NCBI GenBank assembly: GCA_964489645.1
Contig: CAZAZT010000003.1
Location: forward strand, 6,482 to 70,481
DNA: 64,000 nt
From: JBEEPE01 sp964489645
GTDB lineage: Bacteria > Verrucomicrobiota > Verrucomicrobiia > Chthoniobacterales > Chthoniobacteraceae
Reading direction: 5' to 3'
Below, one piece after another: positions 1-9,139 of the stretch. Each line of letters starts with the position of its first letter. The first letter of the stretch is position 1. Position numbers and translations under genes: made by a program. The notes below the pieces were generated by a model. The model was not told the origin of the DNA. It made no database searches and saw nothing but the letters and a program-made list of their open reading frames with translations.

Positions 1-1
1 C

Positions 2-268
2 ACGGTGGCGGTCCGTGAATGGAACGATCAGATCATTTTCCTGCGGAAGATCGTTCCGGGGGGTGCGGACCGCAGTTACGGGATCCAGGTGGCGCGTTTG
101 GCGGGGTTACCGGTGCCGATCTTGGAGCGGGCGAAGGAGATCTTGGCGAACTTGGAGCGTTCGGATCTGGTGGTGGAAGGGGCTGGAGAGGCCTCTGCGG
201 CGAGACGTTCGCGTCGGCGAGCGGTCATGGCGACGGAGGCGGAGCGGCCGCAGATGATGTTATTCTGA
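2..268 (+). CDS. mutS: DNA mismatch repair protein MutS, C-terminal end (partial)
   Basis: This is the 3' end of mutS, cut by the window edge; about 88 codons remain. MutS recognises mismatches and uses a C-terminal ABC-type ATPase to signal repair. The visible part holds the family's late conserved block (IIFLRKIVPGGADRSYG, then QVARLAGLP), which lies after the Walker B region in the helix-turn-helix dimerisation segment. A variable basic tail follows and ends in QMMLF. The reading frame is open to the left edge, so the start lies outside. The next gene begins about 50 bases downstream and is functionally unrelated. The assignment is strong because this block is diagnostic of MutS (MutS1 rather than MutS2), although the mismatch-binding domains cannot be seen. 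Confidence 0.93.
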   Translation, partial: TVAVREWNDQIIFLRKIVPGGADRSYGIQVARLAGLPVPILERAKEILANLERSDLVVEGAGEASAARRSRRRAVMATEAERPQMMLF

Positions 269-317
269 TGGGCGGACGGGGATTGGTGGTGCCGGATTTT
301 TTTGTAAGTTTTTCGAC

Positions 318-1232
318 ATGGTTGACGTGAGAGACAGTTCGGGAGGGGAGGGTGCTGAGGTGGACGCGCTGACGGTTCGGCGTCTGTCGAAAGTGTTTGC
401 GATCCCGTTCCGAAGAGAGCCGTTGGTGGCGGTGAGTGGGGTAAGTTTTTCGGTTCGTCGGGGCGAGGTGTACGGTTTGTTGGGGCCGAATGGGTCGGGT
501 AAGAGCACGACGATGAAGATCTTGATGGGATTGTTGGAGCCGAGCGATGGGGCGACGGAGATTTTCGGGCGTGATTCGCGCGAGGTGGAGAGTCGGGAGT
601 CGGTGGGGTTTTTGCCGGAGAACCCCTACTTTTACAAGTTCCTGACTGGGCTTGAGACGGTGGTGTTTTTCGGGAGGTTGTGCGGGTTGGGGGGCAAGGC
701 GTTGCGTGTGCGGGCGATGGATCTTCTTGAGCGGGTGGGGTTGGCGGATGCTGCGGACCGGAGGTTGGGCGGTTACTCGAAGGGGATGTTACAGCGGATT
801 GGATTGGCGCAGGCGTTGGTGCAGCGGCCTCGGTTGCTTGTTCTGGATGAGCCGACTGCGGGGGTGGATCCGGAAGGTTCGCATCAGATCCGCGACTTGA
901 TTCTGGCTTTGAAGGCGGAGGGCATCACGGTGCTTTTGTGTTCGCATCTGTTGGGGCAGGTGCAAGAGATCTGCGATCGCATCGGGATCCTGCATCAGGG
1001 GCGGTTGATCTGTGAGGGGGCGTTGGAGGAGTTGATGGCGGTGGAGGACCAGACGGAGTTGGTGGTTGAGGGTGTGTCTGATGGGGTTGTGGAGGAGGTG
1101 CGAGAGCGGGTGGAGCGTGCGGGTGGCGTTTTGAAATCGCGGCGTCGGCTGAGGACTTCGTTGGAGGAGTTCTTTTTGGAGAAGACGAGGGCAGCGAGTG
1201 TGAGAGCGGAAGGGAAGGGGGTTGGGGAATGA
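318..1232 (+). CDS. ABC-2 type exporter, ATP-binding protein
   Basis: A 304-residue cytoplasmic ATPase of an ABC-2 exporter. It has Walker A GPNGSGKS (residues 56-63), signature GYSKGM (152-157), Walker B LLVLDEPTAGVD (from 173) and an H-loop histidine at 210. The C-terminal 80 residues, including the EEFFLEKT stretch, resemble the extension common in NatA/CcmA-like subunits of ABC-2 exporters. Its stop overlaps the start of the next gene, a six-helix permease, by 4 bases (ATGA), so the two are translationally coupled and form one transporter. The substrate cannot be read from the sequence. I use the ATG at 318; a GTG at 360 behind a G-rich leader is an alternative and would trim 14 residues before the ABC domain. 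Confidence 0.9.
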   Translation: MVDVRDSSGGEGAEVDALTVRRLSKVFAIPFRREPLVAVSGVSFSVRRGEVYGLLGPNGSGKSTTMKILMGLLEPSDGATEIFGRDSREVESRESVGFLPENPYFYKFLTGLETVVFFGRLCGLGGKALRVRAMDLLERVGLADAADRRLGGYSKGMLQRIGLAQALVQRPRLLVLDEPTAGVDPEGSHQIRDLILALKAEGITVLLCSHLLGQVQEICDRIGILHQGRLICEGALEELMAVEDQTELVVEGVSDGVVEEVRERVERAGGVLKSRRRLRTSLEEFFLEKTRAASVRAEGKGVGE

Positions 1233-2104
1233 ACGGGCATCGGTATTTTTCGTTGGGGCGGGTGATGGCGATGGGCGGGAACACGTTCCGCGAGTTGGTG
1301 CGGCAGAAGGTGTTCTATTTTCTGGTGTTGTTCGCTTTGTTGGTGATCGGGGGGAGTCTTTTTGCGGTGAAGCTCACGTTCCAAGAGCAGTTCCAGGTGT
1401 TGAAGGACATCTCGTTGGGGGCGATGAGCATTTTTCTGTGGCTGATCGCTGTTTTGACGACGGCGTCGTTGATCCCGAGAGATCTTGAGGATCGCACGTT
1501 GTACACGATTTTGGCGAAGCCGGTGCCGAGGTTCGAGTACGTGTTGGGCAAGTTGACGGGGGTTTTTGGAGTGTTGATGGCTGCGTGTGCAGCGATGAGT
1601 GTTGCGTTCCTTGCGGTGCTTTGGATGAAGACGCAGGGGACGCACGCGGAAATCCTCTCGACGTACCCTTTGGGGGAGGAGCGGGACGCCGCATTGCGTG
1701 GTTTAGCGGTGTCAGCGTTCTCGTGGAACCTGTTGCCGGGGATCGTGTTGATCTTGTGGAAGGCGATGGTGTGCGCGGCGGTGACGCTGTTCATCTCGAC
1801 GTTCGCTTCGAGCATGGTTTTCACGGTGATGATCTCGGTGGTGGTGTACTTGATCGGGCACATGCAAGCGGTTGCGCGTGAGTATTGGTTGGCGCAGGGC
1901 GGATTGGGGTTGGGGGGACGTCTTGGGAACGGTTTTGTGGCGTTGGTCTTTCCGGATCTTCAGATGTTCAATGTGGTGGACGAGATCGCGTTGGGGACGC
2001 CGGTGCCGTGGGAACTTTTTTGGGAGGTGTCGGGATTCGCGGGTTTATACGTGTTGATGTATCTGCTGTGTGCGCAGTGGGTTTTTTCGGAACGGGAGTT
2101 GTGA
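1229..2104 (+). CDS. ABC-2 type exporter, membrane permease
   Basis: A 291-residue inner-membrane protein with about six hydrophobic segments: near 27-46, 68-87, around 108-130, two adjoining segments between about 170 and 215, and a final one near 270-285. It follows the ATPase gene with a 4-base overlap and is its membrane partner. The N-terminal pattern (FRELVRQKVFYFLVLFALL) is typical of the NosY/ABC2_membrane family: a short cytoplasmic amphipathic helix leads into TM1, and TM2 is followed by a conserved cytoplasmic stretch (IPRDLEDRTLYTILAKPVPR) rich in charged residues. Dimeric ABC-2 exporters of this kind move lipids, polymers or small molecules outwards. Nothing nearby identifies the cargo. 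Confidence 0.87.
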   Translation: MNGHRYFSLGRVMAMGGNTFRELVRQKVFYFLVLFALLVIGGSLFAVKLTFQEQFQVLKDISLGAMSIFLWLIAVLTTASLIPRDLEDRTLYTILAKPVPRFEYVLGKLTGVFGVLMAACAAMSVAFLAVLWMKTQGTHAEILSTYPLGEERDAALRGLAVSAFSWNLLPGIVLILWKAMVCAAVTLFISTFASSMVFTVMISVVVYLIGHMQAVAREYWLAQGGLGLGGRLGNGFVALVFPDLQMFNVVDEIALGTPVPWELFWEVSGFAGLYVLMYLLCAQWVFSEREL

Positions 2105-2228
2105 GTGGTGGTGGAGAGGTCTTCGGATCGAGGCGGGAACAGGAGATGGGAGGATTGTGCGGCGGGATTAGCAGGGCTAATGGCGCGGGTTTTGCGCGGG
2201 TTGTCCTTCCGCATGGAATTCCCCCCCG

Positions 2229-4721
2229 ATGAGAAAGGTTCGACAACAGATTAGCCTGATCGCTGTTTTGCTGGTGGTCGTGGGCTGTTCGCGAACGATG
2301 TATCGGCGGCAGGCGGATCGGGATGTTTTCCGGTTGGTCGGTGAGAAGCAGGAGATGCTGGGTTTGGGGGATGATGCGTTCCGTTCCTTGGGAGGAAATC
2401 CCGAGAGCCGTTTTTTTGATGATGGCGATCCTGATCGTCCGAGGCGCCCGAAAGACGATCCGTTGTCGCGGTTGTTGATGAAGCGAGTGGCGGGCAAGCG
2501 AGGGGCGAGTGCCTGGGAGGGGCCGGAGGCGTCTGGGTCGGAGGATCGCTGGCGCGAGGCCATTTCGGCGCTTCCGCGCGATGGTGCGGGAGCGGTGATC
2601 CTTGATCTGCCTACGGTGGTGCGACTCTCGCGATTGAATTCGCGCGAGTTCCAGAGCGAGCGGGAGGACCTGTATCTTTCGGCGCTGGACGTGAGTTTGG
2701 AGCGATTCCAGTTCTCTCCTCAGTTGGCGGCGGGTGCGTCTGGGATTCGGCAGGTCAGCGCGAGGGACGCGAGTGGGGTTCGTCCGGAGAGTTCGTCGGT
2801 TTTGACGGATGGCAGTGTTCGTTGGTTGTCGGCGACGGGGGGGCAGTTGATTGCGGGGTTCGCGAATTCGTTCGTGTATGATTTCCGGAGTGGCACGACG
2901 GCGGACTCGCTCGTGAATTTTTCGGTGGTTCAGCCGTTGATGCGTTTGGGAGGACGGGTGCGTGTGTTGGAGGGTTTGACACAGGCGGAGCGCACGTTGC
3001 TGGCGAATGTGCGTCAGATGGACCAGTACCAGAGGGGGTTTTACGTTCGGATGGTGGCGGGGAGGAATGGGGGGGATGGGCCGGTACGGTCTGCTGCGGT
3101 TGGGGGTGCGGGGTTGGGGGTTTTGGCGGGGACGCCTTCTGGGCGGACGGGTGCGCCGCGGGCGGACGGATTTTTGGGATTGCTGGAGGAACAGCAGCGG
3201 ATCCGGAATTTGGAGGCGAATGTGGCGCGGTTACGGGAGAGTTTGGACCAGATTGCGGCCGCGTTTGATGCGGGTCGGATCAGCAGTCGGTTGCAGGTGG
3301 ATCAGGCGCGTCAGGCGTTGTTCAACAGTCAGAGCTCGTTATTGGCTTCGAGTGCGGCGTACCGGACGCGCGTGGATTCGTTCAAGGTGGACATGGGGTT
3401 ACCGCCGTCGATGGAAGTGGTCTTGAAGGATGGTTTGTTGGATCGATTGAGCACGAGCAATCCTGGTGCGATCGAGTTGGACCGACGTATTGCTCGGGCA
3501 TTGAGGCGTTTGCGGAATGTGGAGGACACGTCGAGTGTGCGATCGATCGGAGAGGGGTTGCGGGATTTTTTGAGATTGGAGAAGGGGTTCAGGGATCTTC
3601 TGGAGAGTTCGCGGCGCGACATGGCGGCATTGAAGCGGGTGTATCCGTGGAGGAGGGCGCAGTTGGACCGTTTGATGAAGAGCCCATTGATCGAGGAGTT
3701 GAGTTTGGAGCGTGGTCGACTGGATGGGGCGGCGTTGGCGGACCGGGTGGAGGGGTGTGCGGTGCGGTTGCGTCAGAGCGAGGAGCAGGTGGATGGATTC
3801 ACGATGCGAGTGGAATCGGTGTTGAAGAGTTTGGAGGGGTTGGGGGTGGATGAGGCGAGGGCGGAGGCGTTGGAGTTGGGTGGTGACATTTCGGCGTTGT
3901 TATTGGGCTTGTCGTTGAACCAGACGTCGATCCGGTTGGAGACGGCGACGTTGCAGCGGGTGCAGGTGGATGAGGCCTCGGCGATGGGCATTGCGGAGGA
4001 GTGTCGGTTGGACTGGATGAACGCTCGTGCTCGGCAGGTGGATGCTTGGAGGCGGATTGCGGTGCGGGCGAATGATTTGCAGAGCGTACTGGATTTTGGA
4101 GTGGACGGTTCGTTGGGAACGGTCCGCGACAATGCGGCGAGTTTCGGGATGAGCACGGCGACATTGCGAGGGCGGTTACGGTTTGACACGCCGTTGAACC
4201 GATTCAGCGAGAGGAACCGGTACCGGGAGGCGTTGATCGAGTACCAGCGTGCTCGGCGTGACACGATGCTTTTCGCGGATCGCGTGTCTCAGAGTGTGAG
4301 GAACACGTTGCGAGTGATTGAGTTAAGTGAGCTGAATTTCGAGATACGGCGTGCGGCGGTGCAGATCGCGATCTCGCAGGTGGACCTTGCGCGGTTGCGT
4401 TTGGATGAACCGCCGCGTCCGGGTGCGGTGCCGGTTTTTGGGGCGACGACGGCGCGGGATCTTGTTTCTGCGTTGAGCGACCTTTTGGATTCGCAGAACG
4501 ATTTTTTGAGTTTGCGGATCGGGTATGACGTGTTGCGGATGGCGTTGGATTTCGAGTTGGGAACGATGCAGATGGGGGATGATGGATTGTGGGCGGATCC
4601 GGGGGAGATGACGGCGGATCGATTGAGGTCTCGGGTGAAGCGTTGGCGCGAGGTGCGTGACGAGAGAACGGCTTCCGTTGGTGGGCCCGATTTCCGCTTT
4701 AGAGGAGGGATTGAACGATGA
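2229..4721 (+). CDS. TolC-family outer-membrane efflux lipoprotein, unusually long
   Basis: Predicted outer-membrane channel of a tripartite exporter. The N-terminus is a lipoprotein signal with lipobox VVGC (Cys20). At 830 residues it is nearly twice the usual TolC/OprM length (about 450-490). Two TolC-like halves are visible. One is around residues 130-390, with a long heptad-rich helix (LEEQQRIRNLEANVARLRES) before the motif region ending QARQALFNSQSSLL. The other is around 600-790, where the strand/helix pattern repeats and ends with a DLLDSQNDFLSLR segment. Between them lie about 170 residues of extra charged helix (roughly 400-570). The stop overlaps the adaptor gene by 4 bases (ATGA), and a MacB-like gene follows, which supports the role. 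The family is clear; the meaning of the insertion is unknown. Confidence 0.85.
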   Translation: MRKVRQQISLIAVLLVVVGCSRTMYRRQADRDVFRLVGEKQEMLGLGDDAFRSLGGNPESRFFDDGDPDRPRRPKDDPLSRLLMKRVAGKRGASAWEGPEASGSEDRWREAISALPRDGAGAVILDLPTVVRLSRLNSREFQSEREDLYLSALDVSLERFQFSPQLAAGASGIRQVSARDASGVRPESSSVLTDGSVRWLSATGGQLIAGFANSFVYDFRSGTTADSLVNFSVVQPLMRLGGRVRVLEGLTQAERTLLANVRQMDQYQRGFYVRMVAGRNGGDGPVRSAAVGGAGLGVLAGTPSGRTGAPRADGFLGLLEEQQRIRNLEANVARLRESLDQIAAAFDAGRISSRLQVDQARQALFNSQSSLLASSAAYRTRVDSFKVDMGLPPSMEVVLKDGLLDRLSTSNPGAIELDRRIARALRRLRNVEDTSSVRSIGEGLRDFLRLEKGFRDLLESSRRDMAALKRVYPWRRAQLDRLMKSPLIEELSLERGRLDGAALADRVEGCAVRLRQSEEQVDGFTMRVESVLKSLEGLGVDEARAEALELGGDISALLLGLSLNQTSIRLETATLQRVQVDEASAMGIAEECRLDWMNARARQVDAWRRIAVRANDLQSVLDFGVDGSLGTVRDNAASFGMSTATLRGRLRFDTPLNRFSERNRYREALIEYQRARRDTMLFADRVSQSVRNTLRVIELSELNFEIRRAAVQIAISQVDLARLRLDEPPRPGAVPVFGATTARDLVSALSDLLDSQNDFLSLRIGYDVLRMALDFELGTMQMGDDGLWADPGEMTADRLRSRVKRWREVRDERTASVGGPDFRFRGGIER

Positions 4722-6238
4722 GTGCAGCAGGAACATCGGTAGCGGAGGGAGGGACTGGGGTGCAGGGCGCGCCAGGGGCGGCGCGTGGGCCGATTGAGCG
4801 ATTGGGAGGGCGGCGACGGTTGGTGGTGTTTGGGGTGGTGGTTTTCACTGTGGCGGCGACGGCGTGGATGACGCGGAAGGGGGATGGTCGGTCGCAGAGT
4901 CGGGCGGGGGGTTCGCAGGCGCTTCTGACGGCGACGGTGTCTTCGGGTCCGTTCGTGCAGGAAGTGGTTGAGCGGGGCGAGGTGATGAGTTCGAGCAATG
5001 TGGAGATCCGATGCGAGGTGCAGTCGAAGGCGGTGGCGGGAACGCCGATCATCGAGATCGTGGATGAGGGGGTTTATGTGAAGGAGGGGGATTTTTTGGT
5101 GAAGTTGGACGATTCAGGTTTGCAGGCGGACTTGGTGCAGCAGCGGATTGCGACGAACAGCAGCAAGGCTTTGGCGGTGGAGGCGCGGACGGATTTTGAG
5201 GCGGCGAAGTTGGCATTGGAGGAGTACGAGTCGGGCACGTTTTTGCAGGAGCAAGGGGTTGTTGAGAGTGAGAAGTTTGTTGCTCAGGAGAATCTGCGGC
5301 GTGCGGAGGAATATTTGCGGTTCAGCGTGAAGTTGGCGGAGCGGGGGTACGTGACGCCGGTTCAGTTGGAGGCGGATCGGTTTGCGGTGGAGAAGGCGAA
5401 GAAGGAGTTGGAGAATGCGTCGACGAAGTTGGAGGTGTTGCGGAAGTTCACGAAGGTGAAGACGATCAACCGGTTGAAGGCGAATGTGGAGACGGCGGAG
5501 GCTCGTTTGTTGGCGCGCGAGAACAGCTACAATTTGGATCTTGAGCGGCAGGCCAACTTTGAGGCGCAGATCGAGAAGTGCGTGATCAAGGCGCCGTCTG
5601 CGGGGCAGGTGGTGTACGCGAATTTGCCGAACCAGGATCCGTTGATTGCGGAGGGGAAGTTGGTGCGTGAGCGGCAGGTGATTGTGCGGTTACCGGATCC
5701 GAAGCGGATGCAGGTGATGGCGCGGGTGAATGAGAGCCGGATTGATAAGGTGCGTGTGGGATTGGGCACCCGTATCCGGTTGGATGCGTTCCCGAAGATG
5801 GTGTTGAAAGGGGCGGTGCGTTCGGTTTCCGAATATCCGTTACCGGCGCTGTCGGTTTACAGCGCGACGAAAGAATACGCGGCGGAGGTGACGATTGATG
5901 AACCTCCGCATGGGGTGCGGTCGGGGATGACGGCGCAGGTATCGATTGAGGTGCAGCGGTTGGACAGTGCGGTTCAGGTACCGATCCAAGCGGTGTTGGA
6001 GCGGGAGAAGCGGTTTTTCTGTTTTGTGGTGAATGAGGGCGAGTTGACGGCGCGTGAGGTGGTGGTGGGAGCGGCGAACAACTCGAATGTGGTGATCCAG
6101 GATGGGTTGGAGGTGGGAGAGCAGGTGGTGTTAGCTCCGCAGAGTTATGAGGATCGGGTGACGCTTCCTGAGGTGCCGTCAGCATCGGTATCCCCGACGG
6201 GACAGGCGGGTGGGGTACGGATTGCGGCGGGTCGTTGA
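4718..6238 (+). CDS. HlyD/RND-type periplasmic adaptor (membrane fusion protein)
   Basis: A 506-residue adaptor linking the MacB-like inner-membrane ABC protein to the TolC-like outer-membrane channel. There is one N-terminal membrane anchor at about residues 35-51 after a Gly/Ala-rich cytoplasmic leader. A lipoyl half-motif follows (EIVDEGVYVKEGDFLVKLDD), then a long coiled-coil hairpin rich in Ala, Glu and Lys (about 130-265). The second lipoyl half comes next (CVIKAPSAGQVVYAN), and then beta-barrel and membrane-proximal domains near MQVMARVNESRIDKV and the GMTAQVSIE strand. This domain order is diagnostic. The ATG overlaps the stop of the upstream gene by 4 bases, and the next gene starts 6 bases downstream. 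Confidence 0.92.
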   Translation: MSAAGTSVAEGGTGVQGAPGAARGPIERLGGRRRLVVFGVVVFTVAATAWMTRKGDGRSQSRAGGSQALLTATVSSGPFVQEVVERGEVMSSSNVEIRCEVQSKAVAGTPIIEIVDEGVYVKEGDFLVKLDDSGLQADLVQQRIATNSSKALAVEARTDFEAAKLALEEYESGTFLQEQGVVESEKFVAQENLRRAEEYLRFSVKLAERGYVTPVQLEADRFAVEKAKKELENASTKLEVLRKFTKVKTINRLKANVETAEARLLARENSYNLDLERQANFEAQIEKCVIKAPSAGQVVYANLPNQDPLIAEGKLVRERQVIVRLPDPKRMQVMARVNESRIDKVRVGLGTRIRLDAFPKMVLKGAVRSVSEYPLPALSVYSATKEYAAEVTIDEPPHGVRSGMTAQVSIEVQRLDSAVQVPIQAVLEREKRFFCFVVNEGELTAREVVVGAANNSNVVIQDGLEVGEQVVLAPQSYEDRVTLPEVPSASVSPTGQAGGVRIAAGR

Positions 6239-6244
6239 CGAGAC

Positions 6245-8311
6245 ATGGGCACCGCGATTCGGCTGCGGGGATTGCGGAAGGATTACATGTTGGGCAACGA
6301 GCCGTTGCCTGTGTTGAAGGGGATCGATCTGGAGATCCCGGAGGGGGATTACGTGGCGATCATGGGGCCGTCGGGATCGGGGAAGAGCACGTTGCTGAAC
6401 ATGTTGGGGTGCTTGGATCAGCCGACGGCGGGTGAGTTCATCTTGGGGGATGAGGATGTCTCGAAGTTGGATGACGACCATTTGGCATTCATCCGAGCGT
6501 CGCGGATCGGGTTCGTTTTCCAGTCGTACAATTTGATCCCGCAGTTGACGGTGATGGAGAACATCGAGTCGCCGTTGTCGTATCAGGGCGAGATCACCTC
6601 GGAGGGGCGAGAGCGGTGTGCGGAGCTTGCGGCGTTGGTGGGGTTGGGGCATCGGCTGACGCATCGGCCGCCGCAGTTATCTGGGGGCCAGCAGCAGCGG
6701 GCAGGGATTGCGCGAGGATTGGCAAATGAACCGAGGTATATCCTTGCGGATGAGCCGACTGGGAATCTGGATTCGGTGACATCGGGTGAGATCCTGACGT
6801 TGCTTGATCGGTTGAATGAGGAAGGGAAGACGATCGTTCTGGTGACGCACGAGGAGGATGTGGCGGCGCATGCGCGTCGGATTGTGCGGCTGAAGGACGG
6901 GTTGGTTCAGGCGGACACGCGGTTGCGTCCGCTGAAGGAGGGGTCAGTAGAGGTTGCGTTGAGGGGGGCGGAGGGTCCGCGAAGGATGGCTCGTTCGGAG
7001 TTGGCTGGACTGGTGCGAACGGCCTATCTCGGGGTGAAGAATTTGATGCTCCATCCTTTGCGTTCGTTGCTGACGGTGCTGGGGATTTTCATTGGAGTGG
7101 CGAGTGTGGTGTGGTTGTTGGCCATTGGGGAGGGGATCAGTGCGAAGGCGCAGCAACAGATCGCGGAGATGGGGGCGAACAACATCATTTTGACGACGAC
7201 GGCGCCGCCGCCGAATGAGTCGACGAAAAAGATCCGGCCTTACGGGGTGACGATGGAGGATTACGAGACGTTGGCGGCGACGGTTCCGAGTATCGAGAAG
7301 ACGATACCGATCAGGGAGTTGACGAAGGGACGGTTCGCGCATGGGACGCGGAGCTGTTTTGGGAGATTGGTCGGGTGCACGGGAGATTTCCCTTCGTTTG
7401 CGAGGATGGAGGTGTCTCGGGGACGCTTTTTGACGGCATTGGATGTGGAGTCGAAGACGAAGGTCTGTGTGTTGGCGCCGGCGATTGCGCGCGAGTTGTT
7501 CGGGTACGAGGATCCTGTGGGGAAATCGATCCACATCGGGGTGGATTTTTACGATGTGGTCGGGGTGATGCGTCCGCGTGGGGAGGCGGATGATGGGAGT
7601 GTGAAGGCTTCTGGGAAGCAGGAGTTTGCGCGGGATGTGTATATCCCGTTACCGACCTTATGGGCGAGGTTCCCGGATTTCTATTCGAAGACGGACAGTG
7701 GGGTGCCGATTGCGACGCAGGTGGTGTTGTCGTTGAAGGATGTGAAGGATGTCCTGGATACGGCGGATGTGGTGCGTCGGACGTTGGCGCGGACGCATCA
7801 GAACGAGGATTATGCGGTGACGGTACCGTTGGAGTTGTTGGAGCAGGCGAAGAACACGCGGTTGATGTTCATTGCGATGATGGGATTGATTGCGGCGATT
7901 TCCTTGGTGGTGGGGGGGATCGGGATCATGAACATCATGTTGGCGACGGTGACGGAGCGGACTCGCGAGATCGGGATTCGTCGGGCGATTGGGGCGCGGC
8001 GTGCGGATATCACGCGGCAGTTCTTGGTGGAGACGGTGGTGCTTTCGATTGCGGGTGGGTTGACGGGGATCATTGGGGGGCTGCTTTGTGCGCCGGCGTT
8101 TGGGGTGGCGATGCGAATGGCGGGACGGGTGTTCCCCGAGGCGATGGCTGCATTGCCGGAGGTGGTGCGGACGATGGCGCCGATTGTGGTGCCGTGGTCT
8201 TTGCCGTTGGCGTGTGGAATTTCTGTGGCGATTGGGGTGTTGTTCGGGCTGTATCCGGCGCGGCGAGCGGCGATGATGAACCCGATCGAGGCGTTGCGCC
8301 ATGTGACTTAG
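6245..8311 (+). CDS. macB: MacB-like ABC transporter (ATPase fused to FtsX-type permease)
   Basis: A 688-residue protein with an N-terminal ATPase fused to a MacB-type permease. The ATPase has Walker A GPSGSGKST (41-49), Q-loop FQSYNLIPQ (92-100), signature LSGGQ (145-149) and DEPTGNLD (169-176). After a linker, TM1 lies near residue 275 (LLTVLGIFIGVASVVWLLA). A periplasmic domain of about 230 residues follows, then three C-terminal helices in an FtsX domain (from about 535) containing the conserved RTREIGIRRAIGARRADI. MacB proteins power tripartite efflux of peptides, toxins or macrolides by a mechanotransmission mechanism. The gene is third in a tight operon with the TolC-like and adaptor genes. 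The symbol reflects the family; the substrate is unknown. Confidence 0.92.
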   Translation: MGTAIRLRGLRKDYMLGNEPLPVLKGIDLEIPEGDYVAIMGPSGSGKSTLLNMLGCLDQPTAGEFILGDEDVSKLDDDHLAFIRASRIGFVFQSYNLIPQLTVMENIESPLSYQGEITSEGRERCAELAALVGLGHRLTHRPPQLSGGQQQRAGIARGLANEPRYILADEPTGNLDSVTSGEILTLLDRLNEEGKTIVLVTHEEDVAAHARRIVRLKDGLVQADTRLRPLKEGSVEVALRGAEGPRRMARSELAGLVRTAYLGVKNLMLHPLRSLLTVLGIFIGVASVVWLLAIGEGISAKAQQQIAEMGANNIILTTTAPPPNESTKKIRPYGVTMEDYETLAATVPSIEKTIPIRELTKGRFAHGTRSCFGRLVGCTGDFPSFARMEVSRGRFLTALDVESKTKVCVLAPAIARELFGYEDPVGKSIHIGVDFYDVVGVMRPRGEADDGSVKASGKQEFARDVYIPLPTLWARFPDFYSKTDSGVPIATQVVLSLKDVKDVLDTADVVRRTLARTHQNEDYAVTVPLELLEQAKNTRLMFIAMMGLIAAISLVVGGIGIMNIMLATVTERTREIGIRRAIGARRADITRQFLVETVVLSIAGGLTGIIGGLLCAPAFGVAMRMAGRVFPEAMAALPEVVRTMAPIVVPWSLPLACGISVAIGVLFGLYPARRAAMMNPIEALRHVT

Positions 8312-8338
8312 GGTGTGTCGAGTGGTGGCGAGAGCGGG

Positions 8339-9127
8339 ATGGAATGGTACGTGGCCTCGGTGCAGGATGAGGGGATGGAGTTTCCGGAGTTAGCGGGGTG
8401 GCAGTGGTTCTTGGCCTTGTTGGCAGGGGTTTGTGTGGGCGTTTCGAAGAGCGGTTTCTCTGGGGTGAGTTTGGTGACGGTGACCTTGATGGCTCAGGTT
8501 TTCGATCCGCGCGCATCGACGGGCGCATTGTTACCGCTCTTGATCTTCGGGGATGTGATGGCGGTGGCGGTTTATCGACAGCACGCGGTGTGGCGTCATG
8601 TTTTGCGGATGCTTCCGCCATCGATGATCGGGGTGGTGGCCGGATACTTCTTGATGCGTGGGTTACCTGGAGCGCGGTTCGGGCCGGTGCTCGGGCTGGT
8701 GGTATTCAGCATGGTGTTGGTGCATGTGGTGATGCGCGTGCGAGGTCGGGAGGGGCGTCCTGTGCCGGATGGGGTGGTGTTCGCTTGGGCGATGGGGGTT
8801 TGGGGAGGTTTGGCGACGATGTTGGCCAACGCTGCGGGGCCGGTGATGGGGTTGTATTTGTTGGCGCTGCGATTGCCCAAGTACGAGTTGGTCGGAACGA
8901 GTGCGTGGTTTTTCCTGATCATCAATGTGTTCAAGGTGCCGTTCAGCGCTGGATTGGGCCTGATCAATCCGGCTTCCTTGAGTTTGGATGCGATGCTGGT
9001 GCCTTTGGTTGTGGTGGGGACTTTTGTTGGTCGCTGGATGGTGGCTCGGGTACCGCAGCAGTTGTTCGAGGTGGTGCTCCTTGTTTCGGCGGTTCTGGCC
9101 TCGGCGCGGTTGAGCGGGATCCTTTAG
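8339..9127 (+). CDS. TSUP-family (TauE/SafE-like) membrane permease
   Basis: A hydrophobic protein of 262 residues with roughly eight transmembrane segments. It has the TSUP repeat signature twice: GVCVGVSKSGFSGVSL near the N-terminus and WGGLATMLANAAGPVMGLYL in the middle. This family (PF01925) includes exporters or importers of sulfite, sulfoacetate and other small organosulfur or C2 anions. I chose the ATG at 8339, preceded by a purine-rich GAGAGCGGG. An upstream GTG at 8315 would begin only 3 bases after the macB stop and add 8 residues. The gene may be read through from the efflux operon but is not obviously part of it. It converges on rsmI with 12 bases between the stops. Confidence 0.88.
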   Translation: MEWYVASVQDEGMEFPELAGWQWFLALLAGVCVGVSKSGFSGVSLVTVTLMAQVFDPRASTGALLPLLIFGDVMAVAVYRQHAVWRHVLRMLPPSMIGVVAGYFLMRGLPGARFGPVLGLVVFSMVLVHVVMRVRGREGRPVPDGVVFAWAMGVWGGLATMLANAAGPVMGLYLLALRLPKYELVGTSAWFFLIINVFKVPFSAGLGLINPASLSLDAMLVPLVVVGTFVGRWMVARVPQQLFEVVLLVSAVLASARLSGIL

Positions 9128-9139
9128 ACTTTGGGCGGG

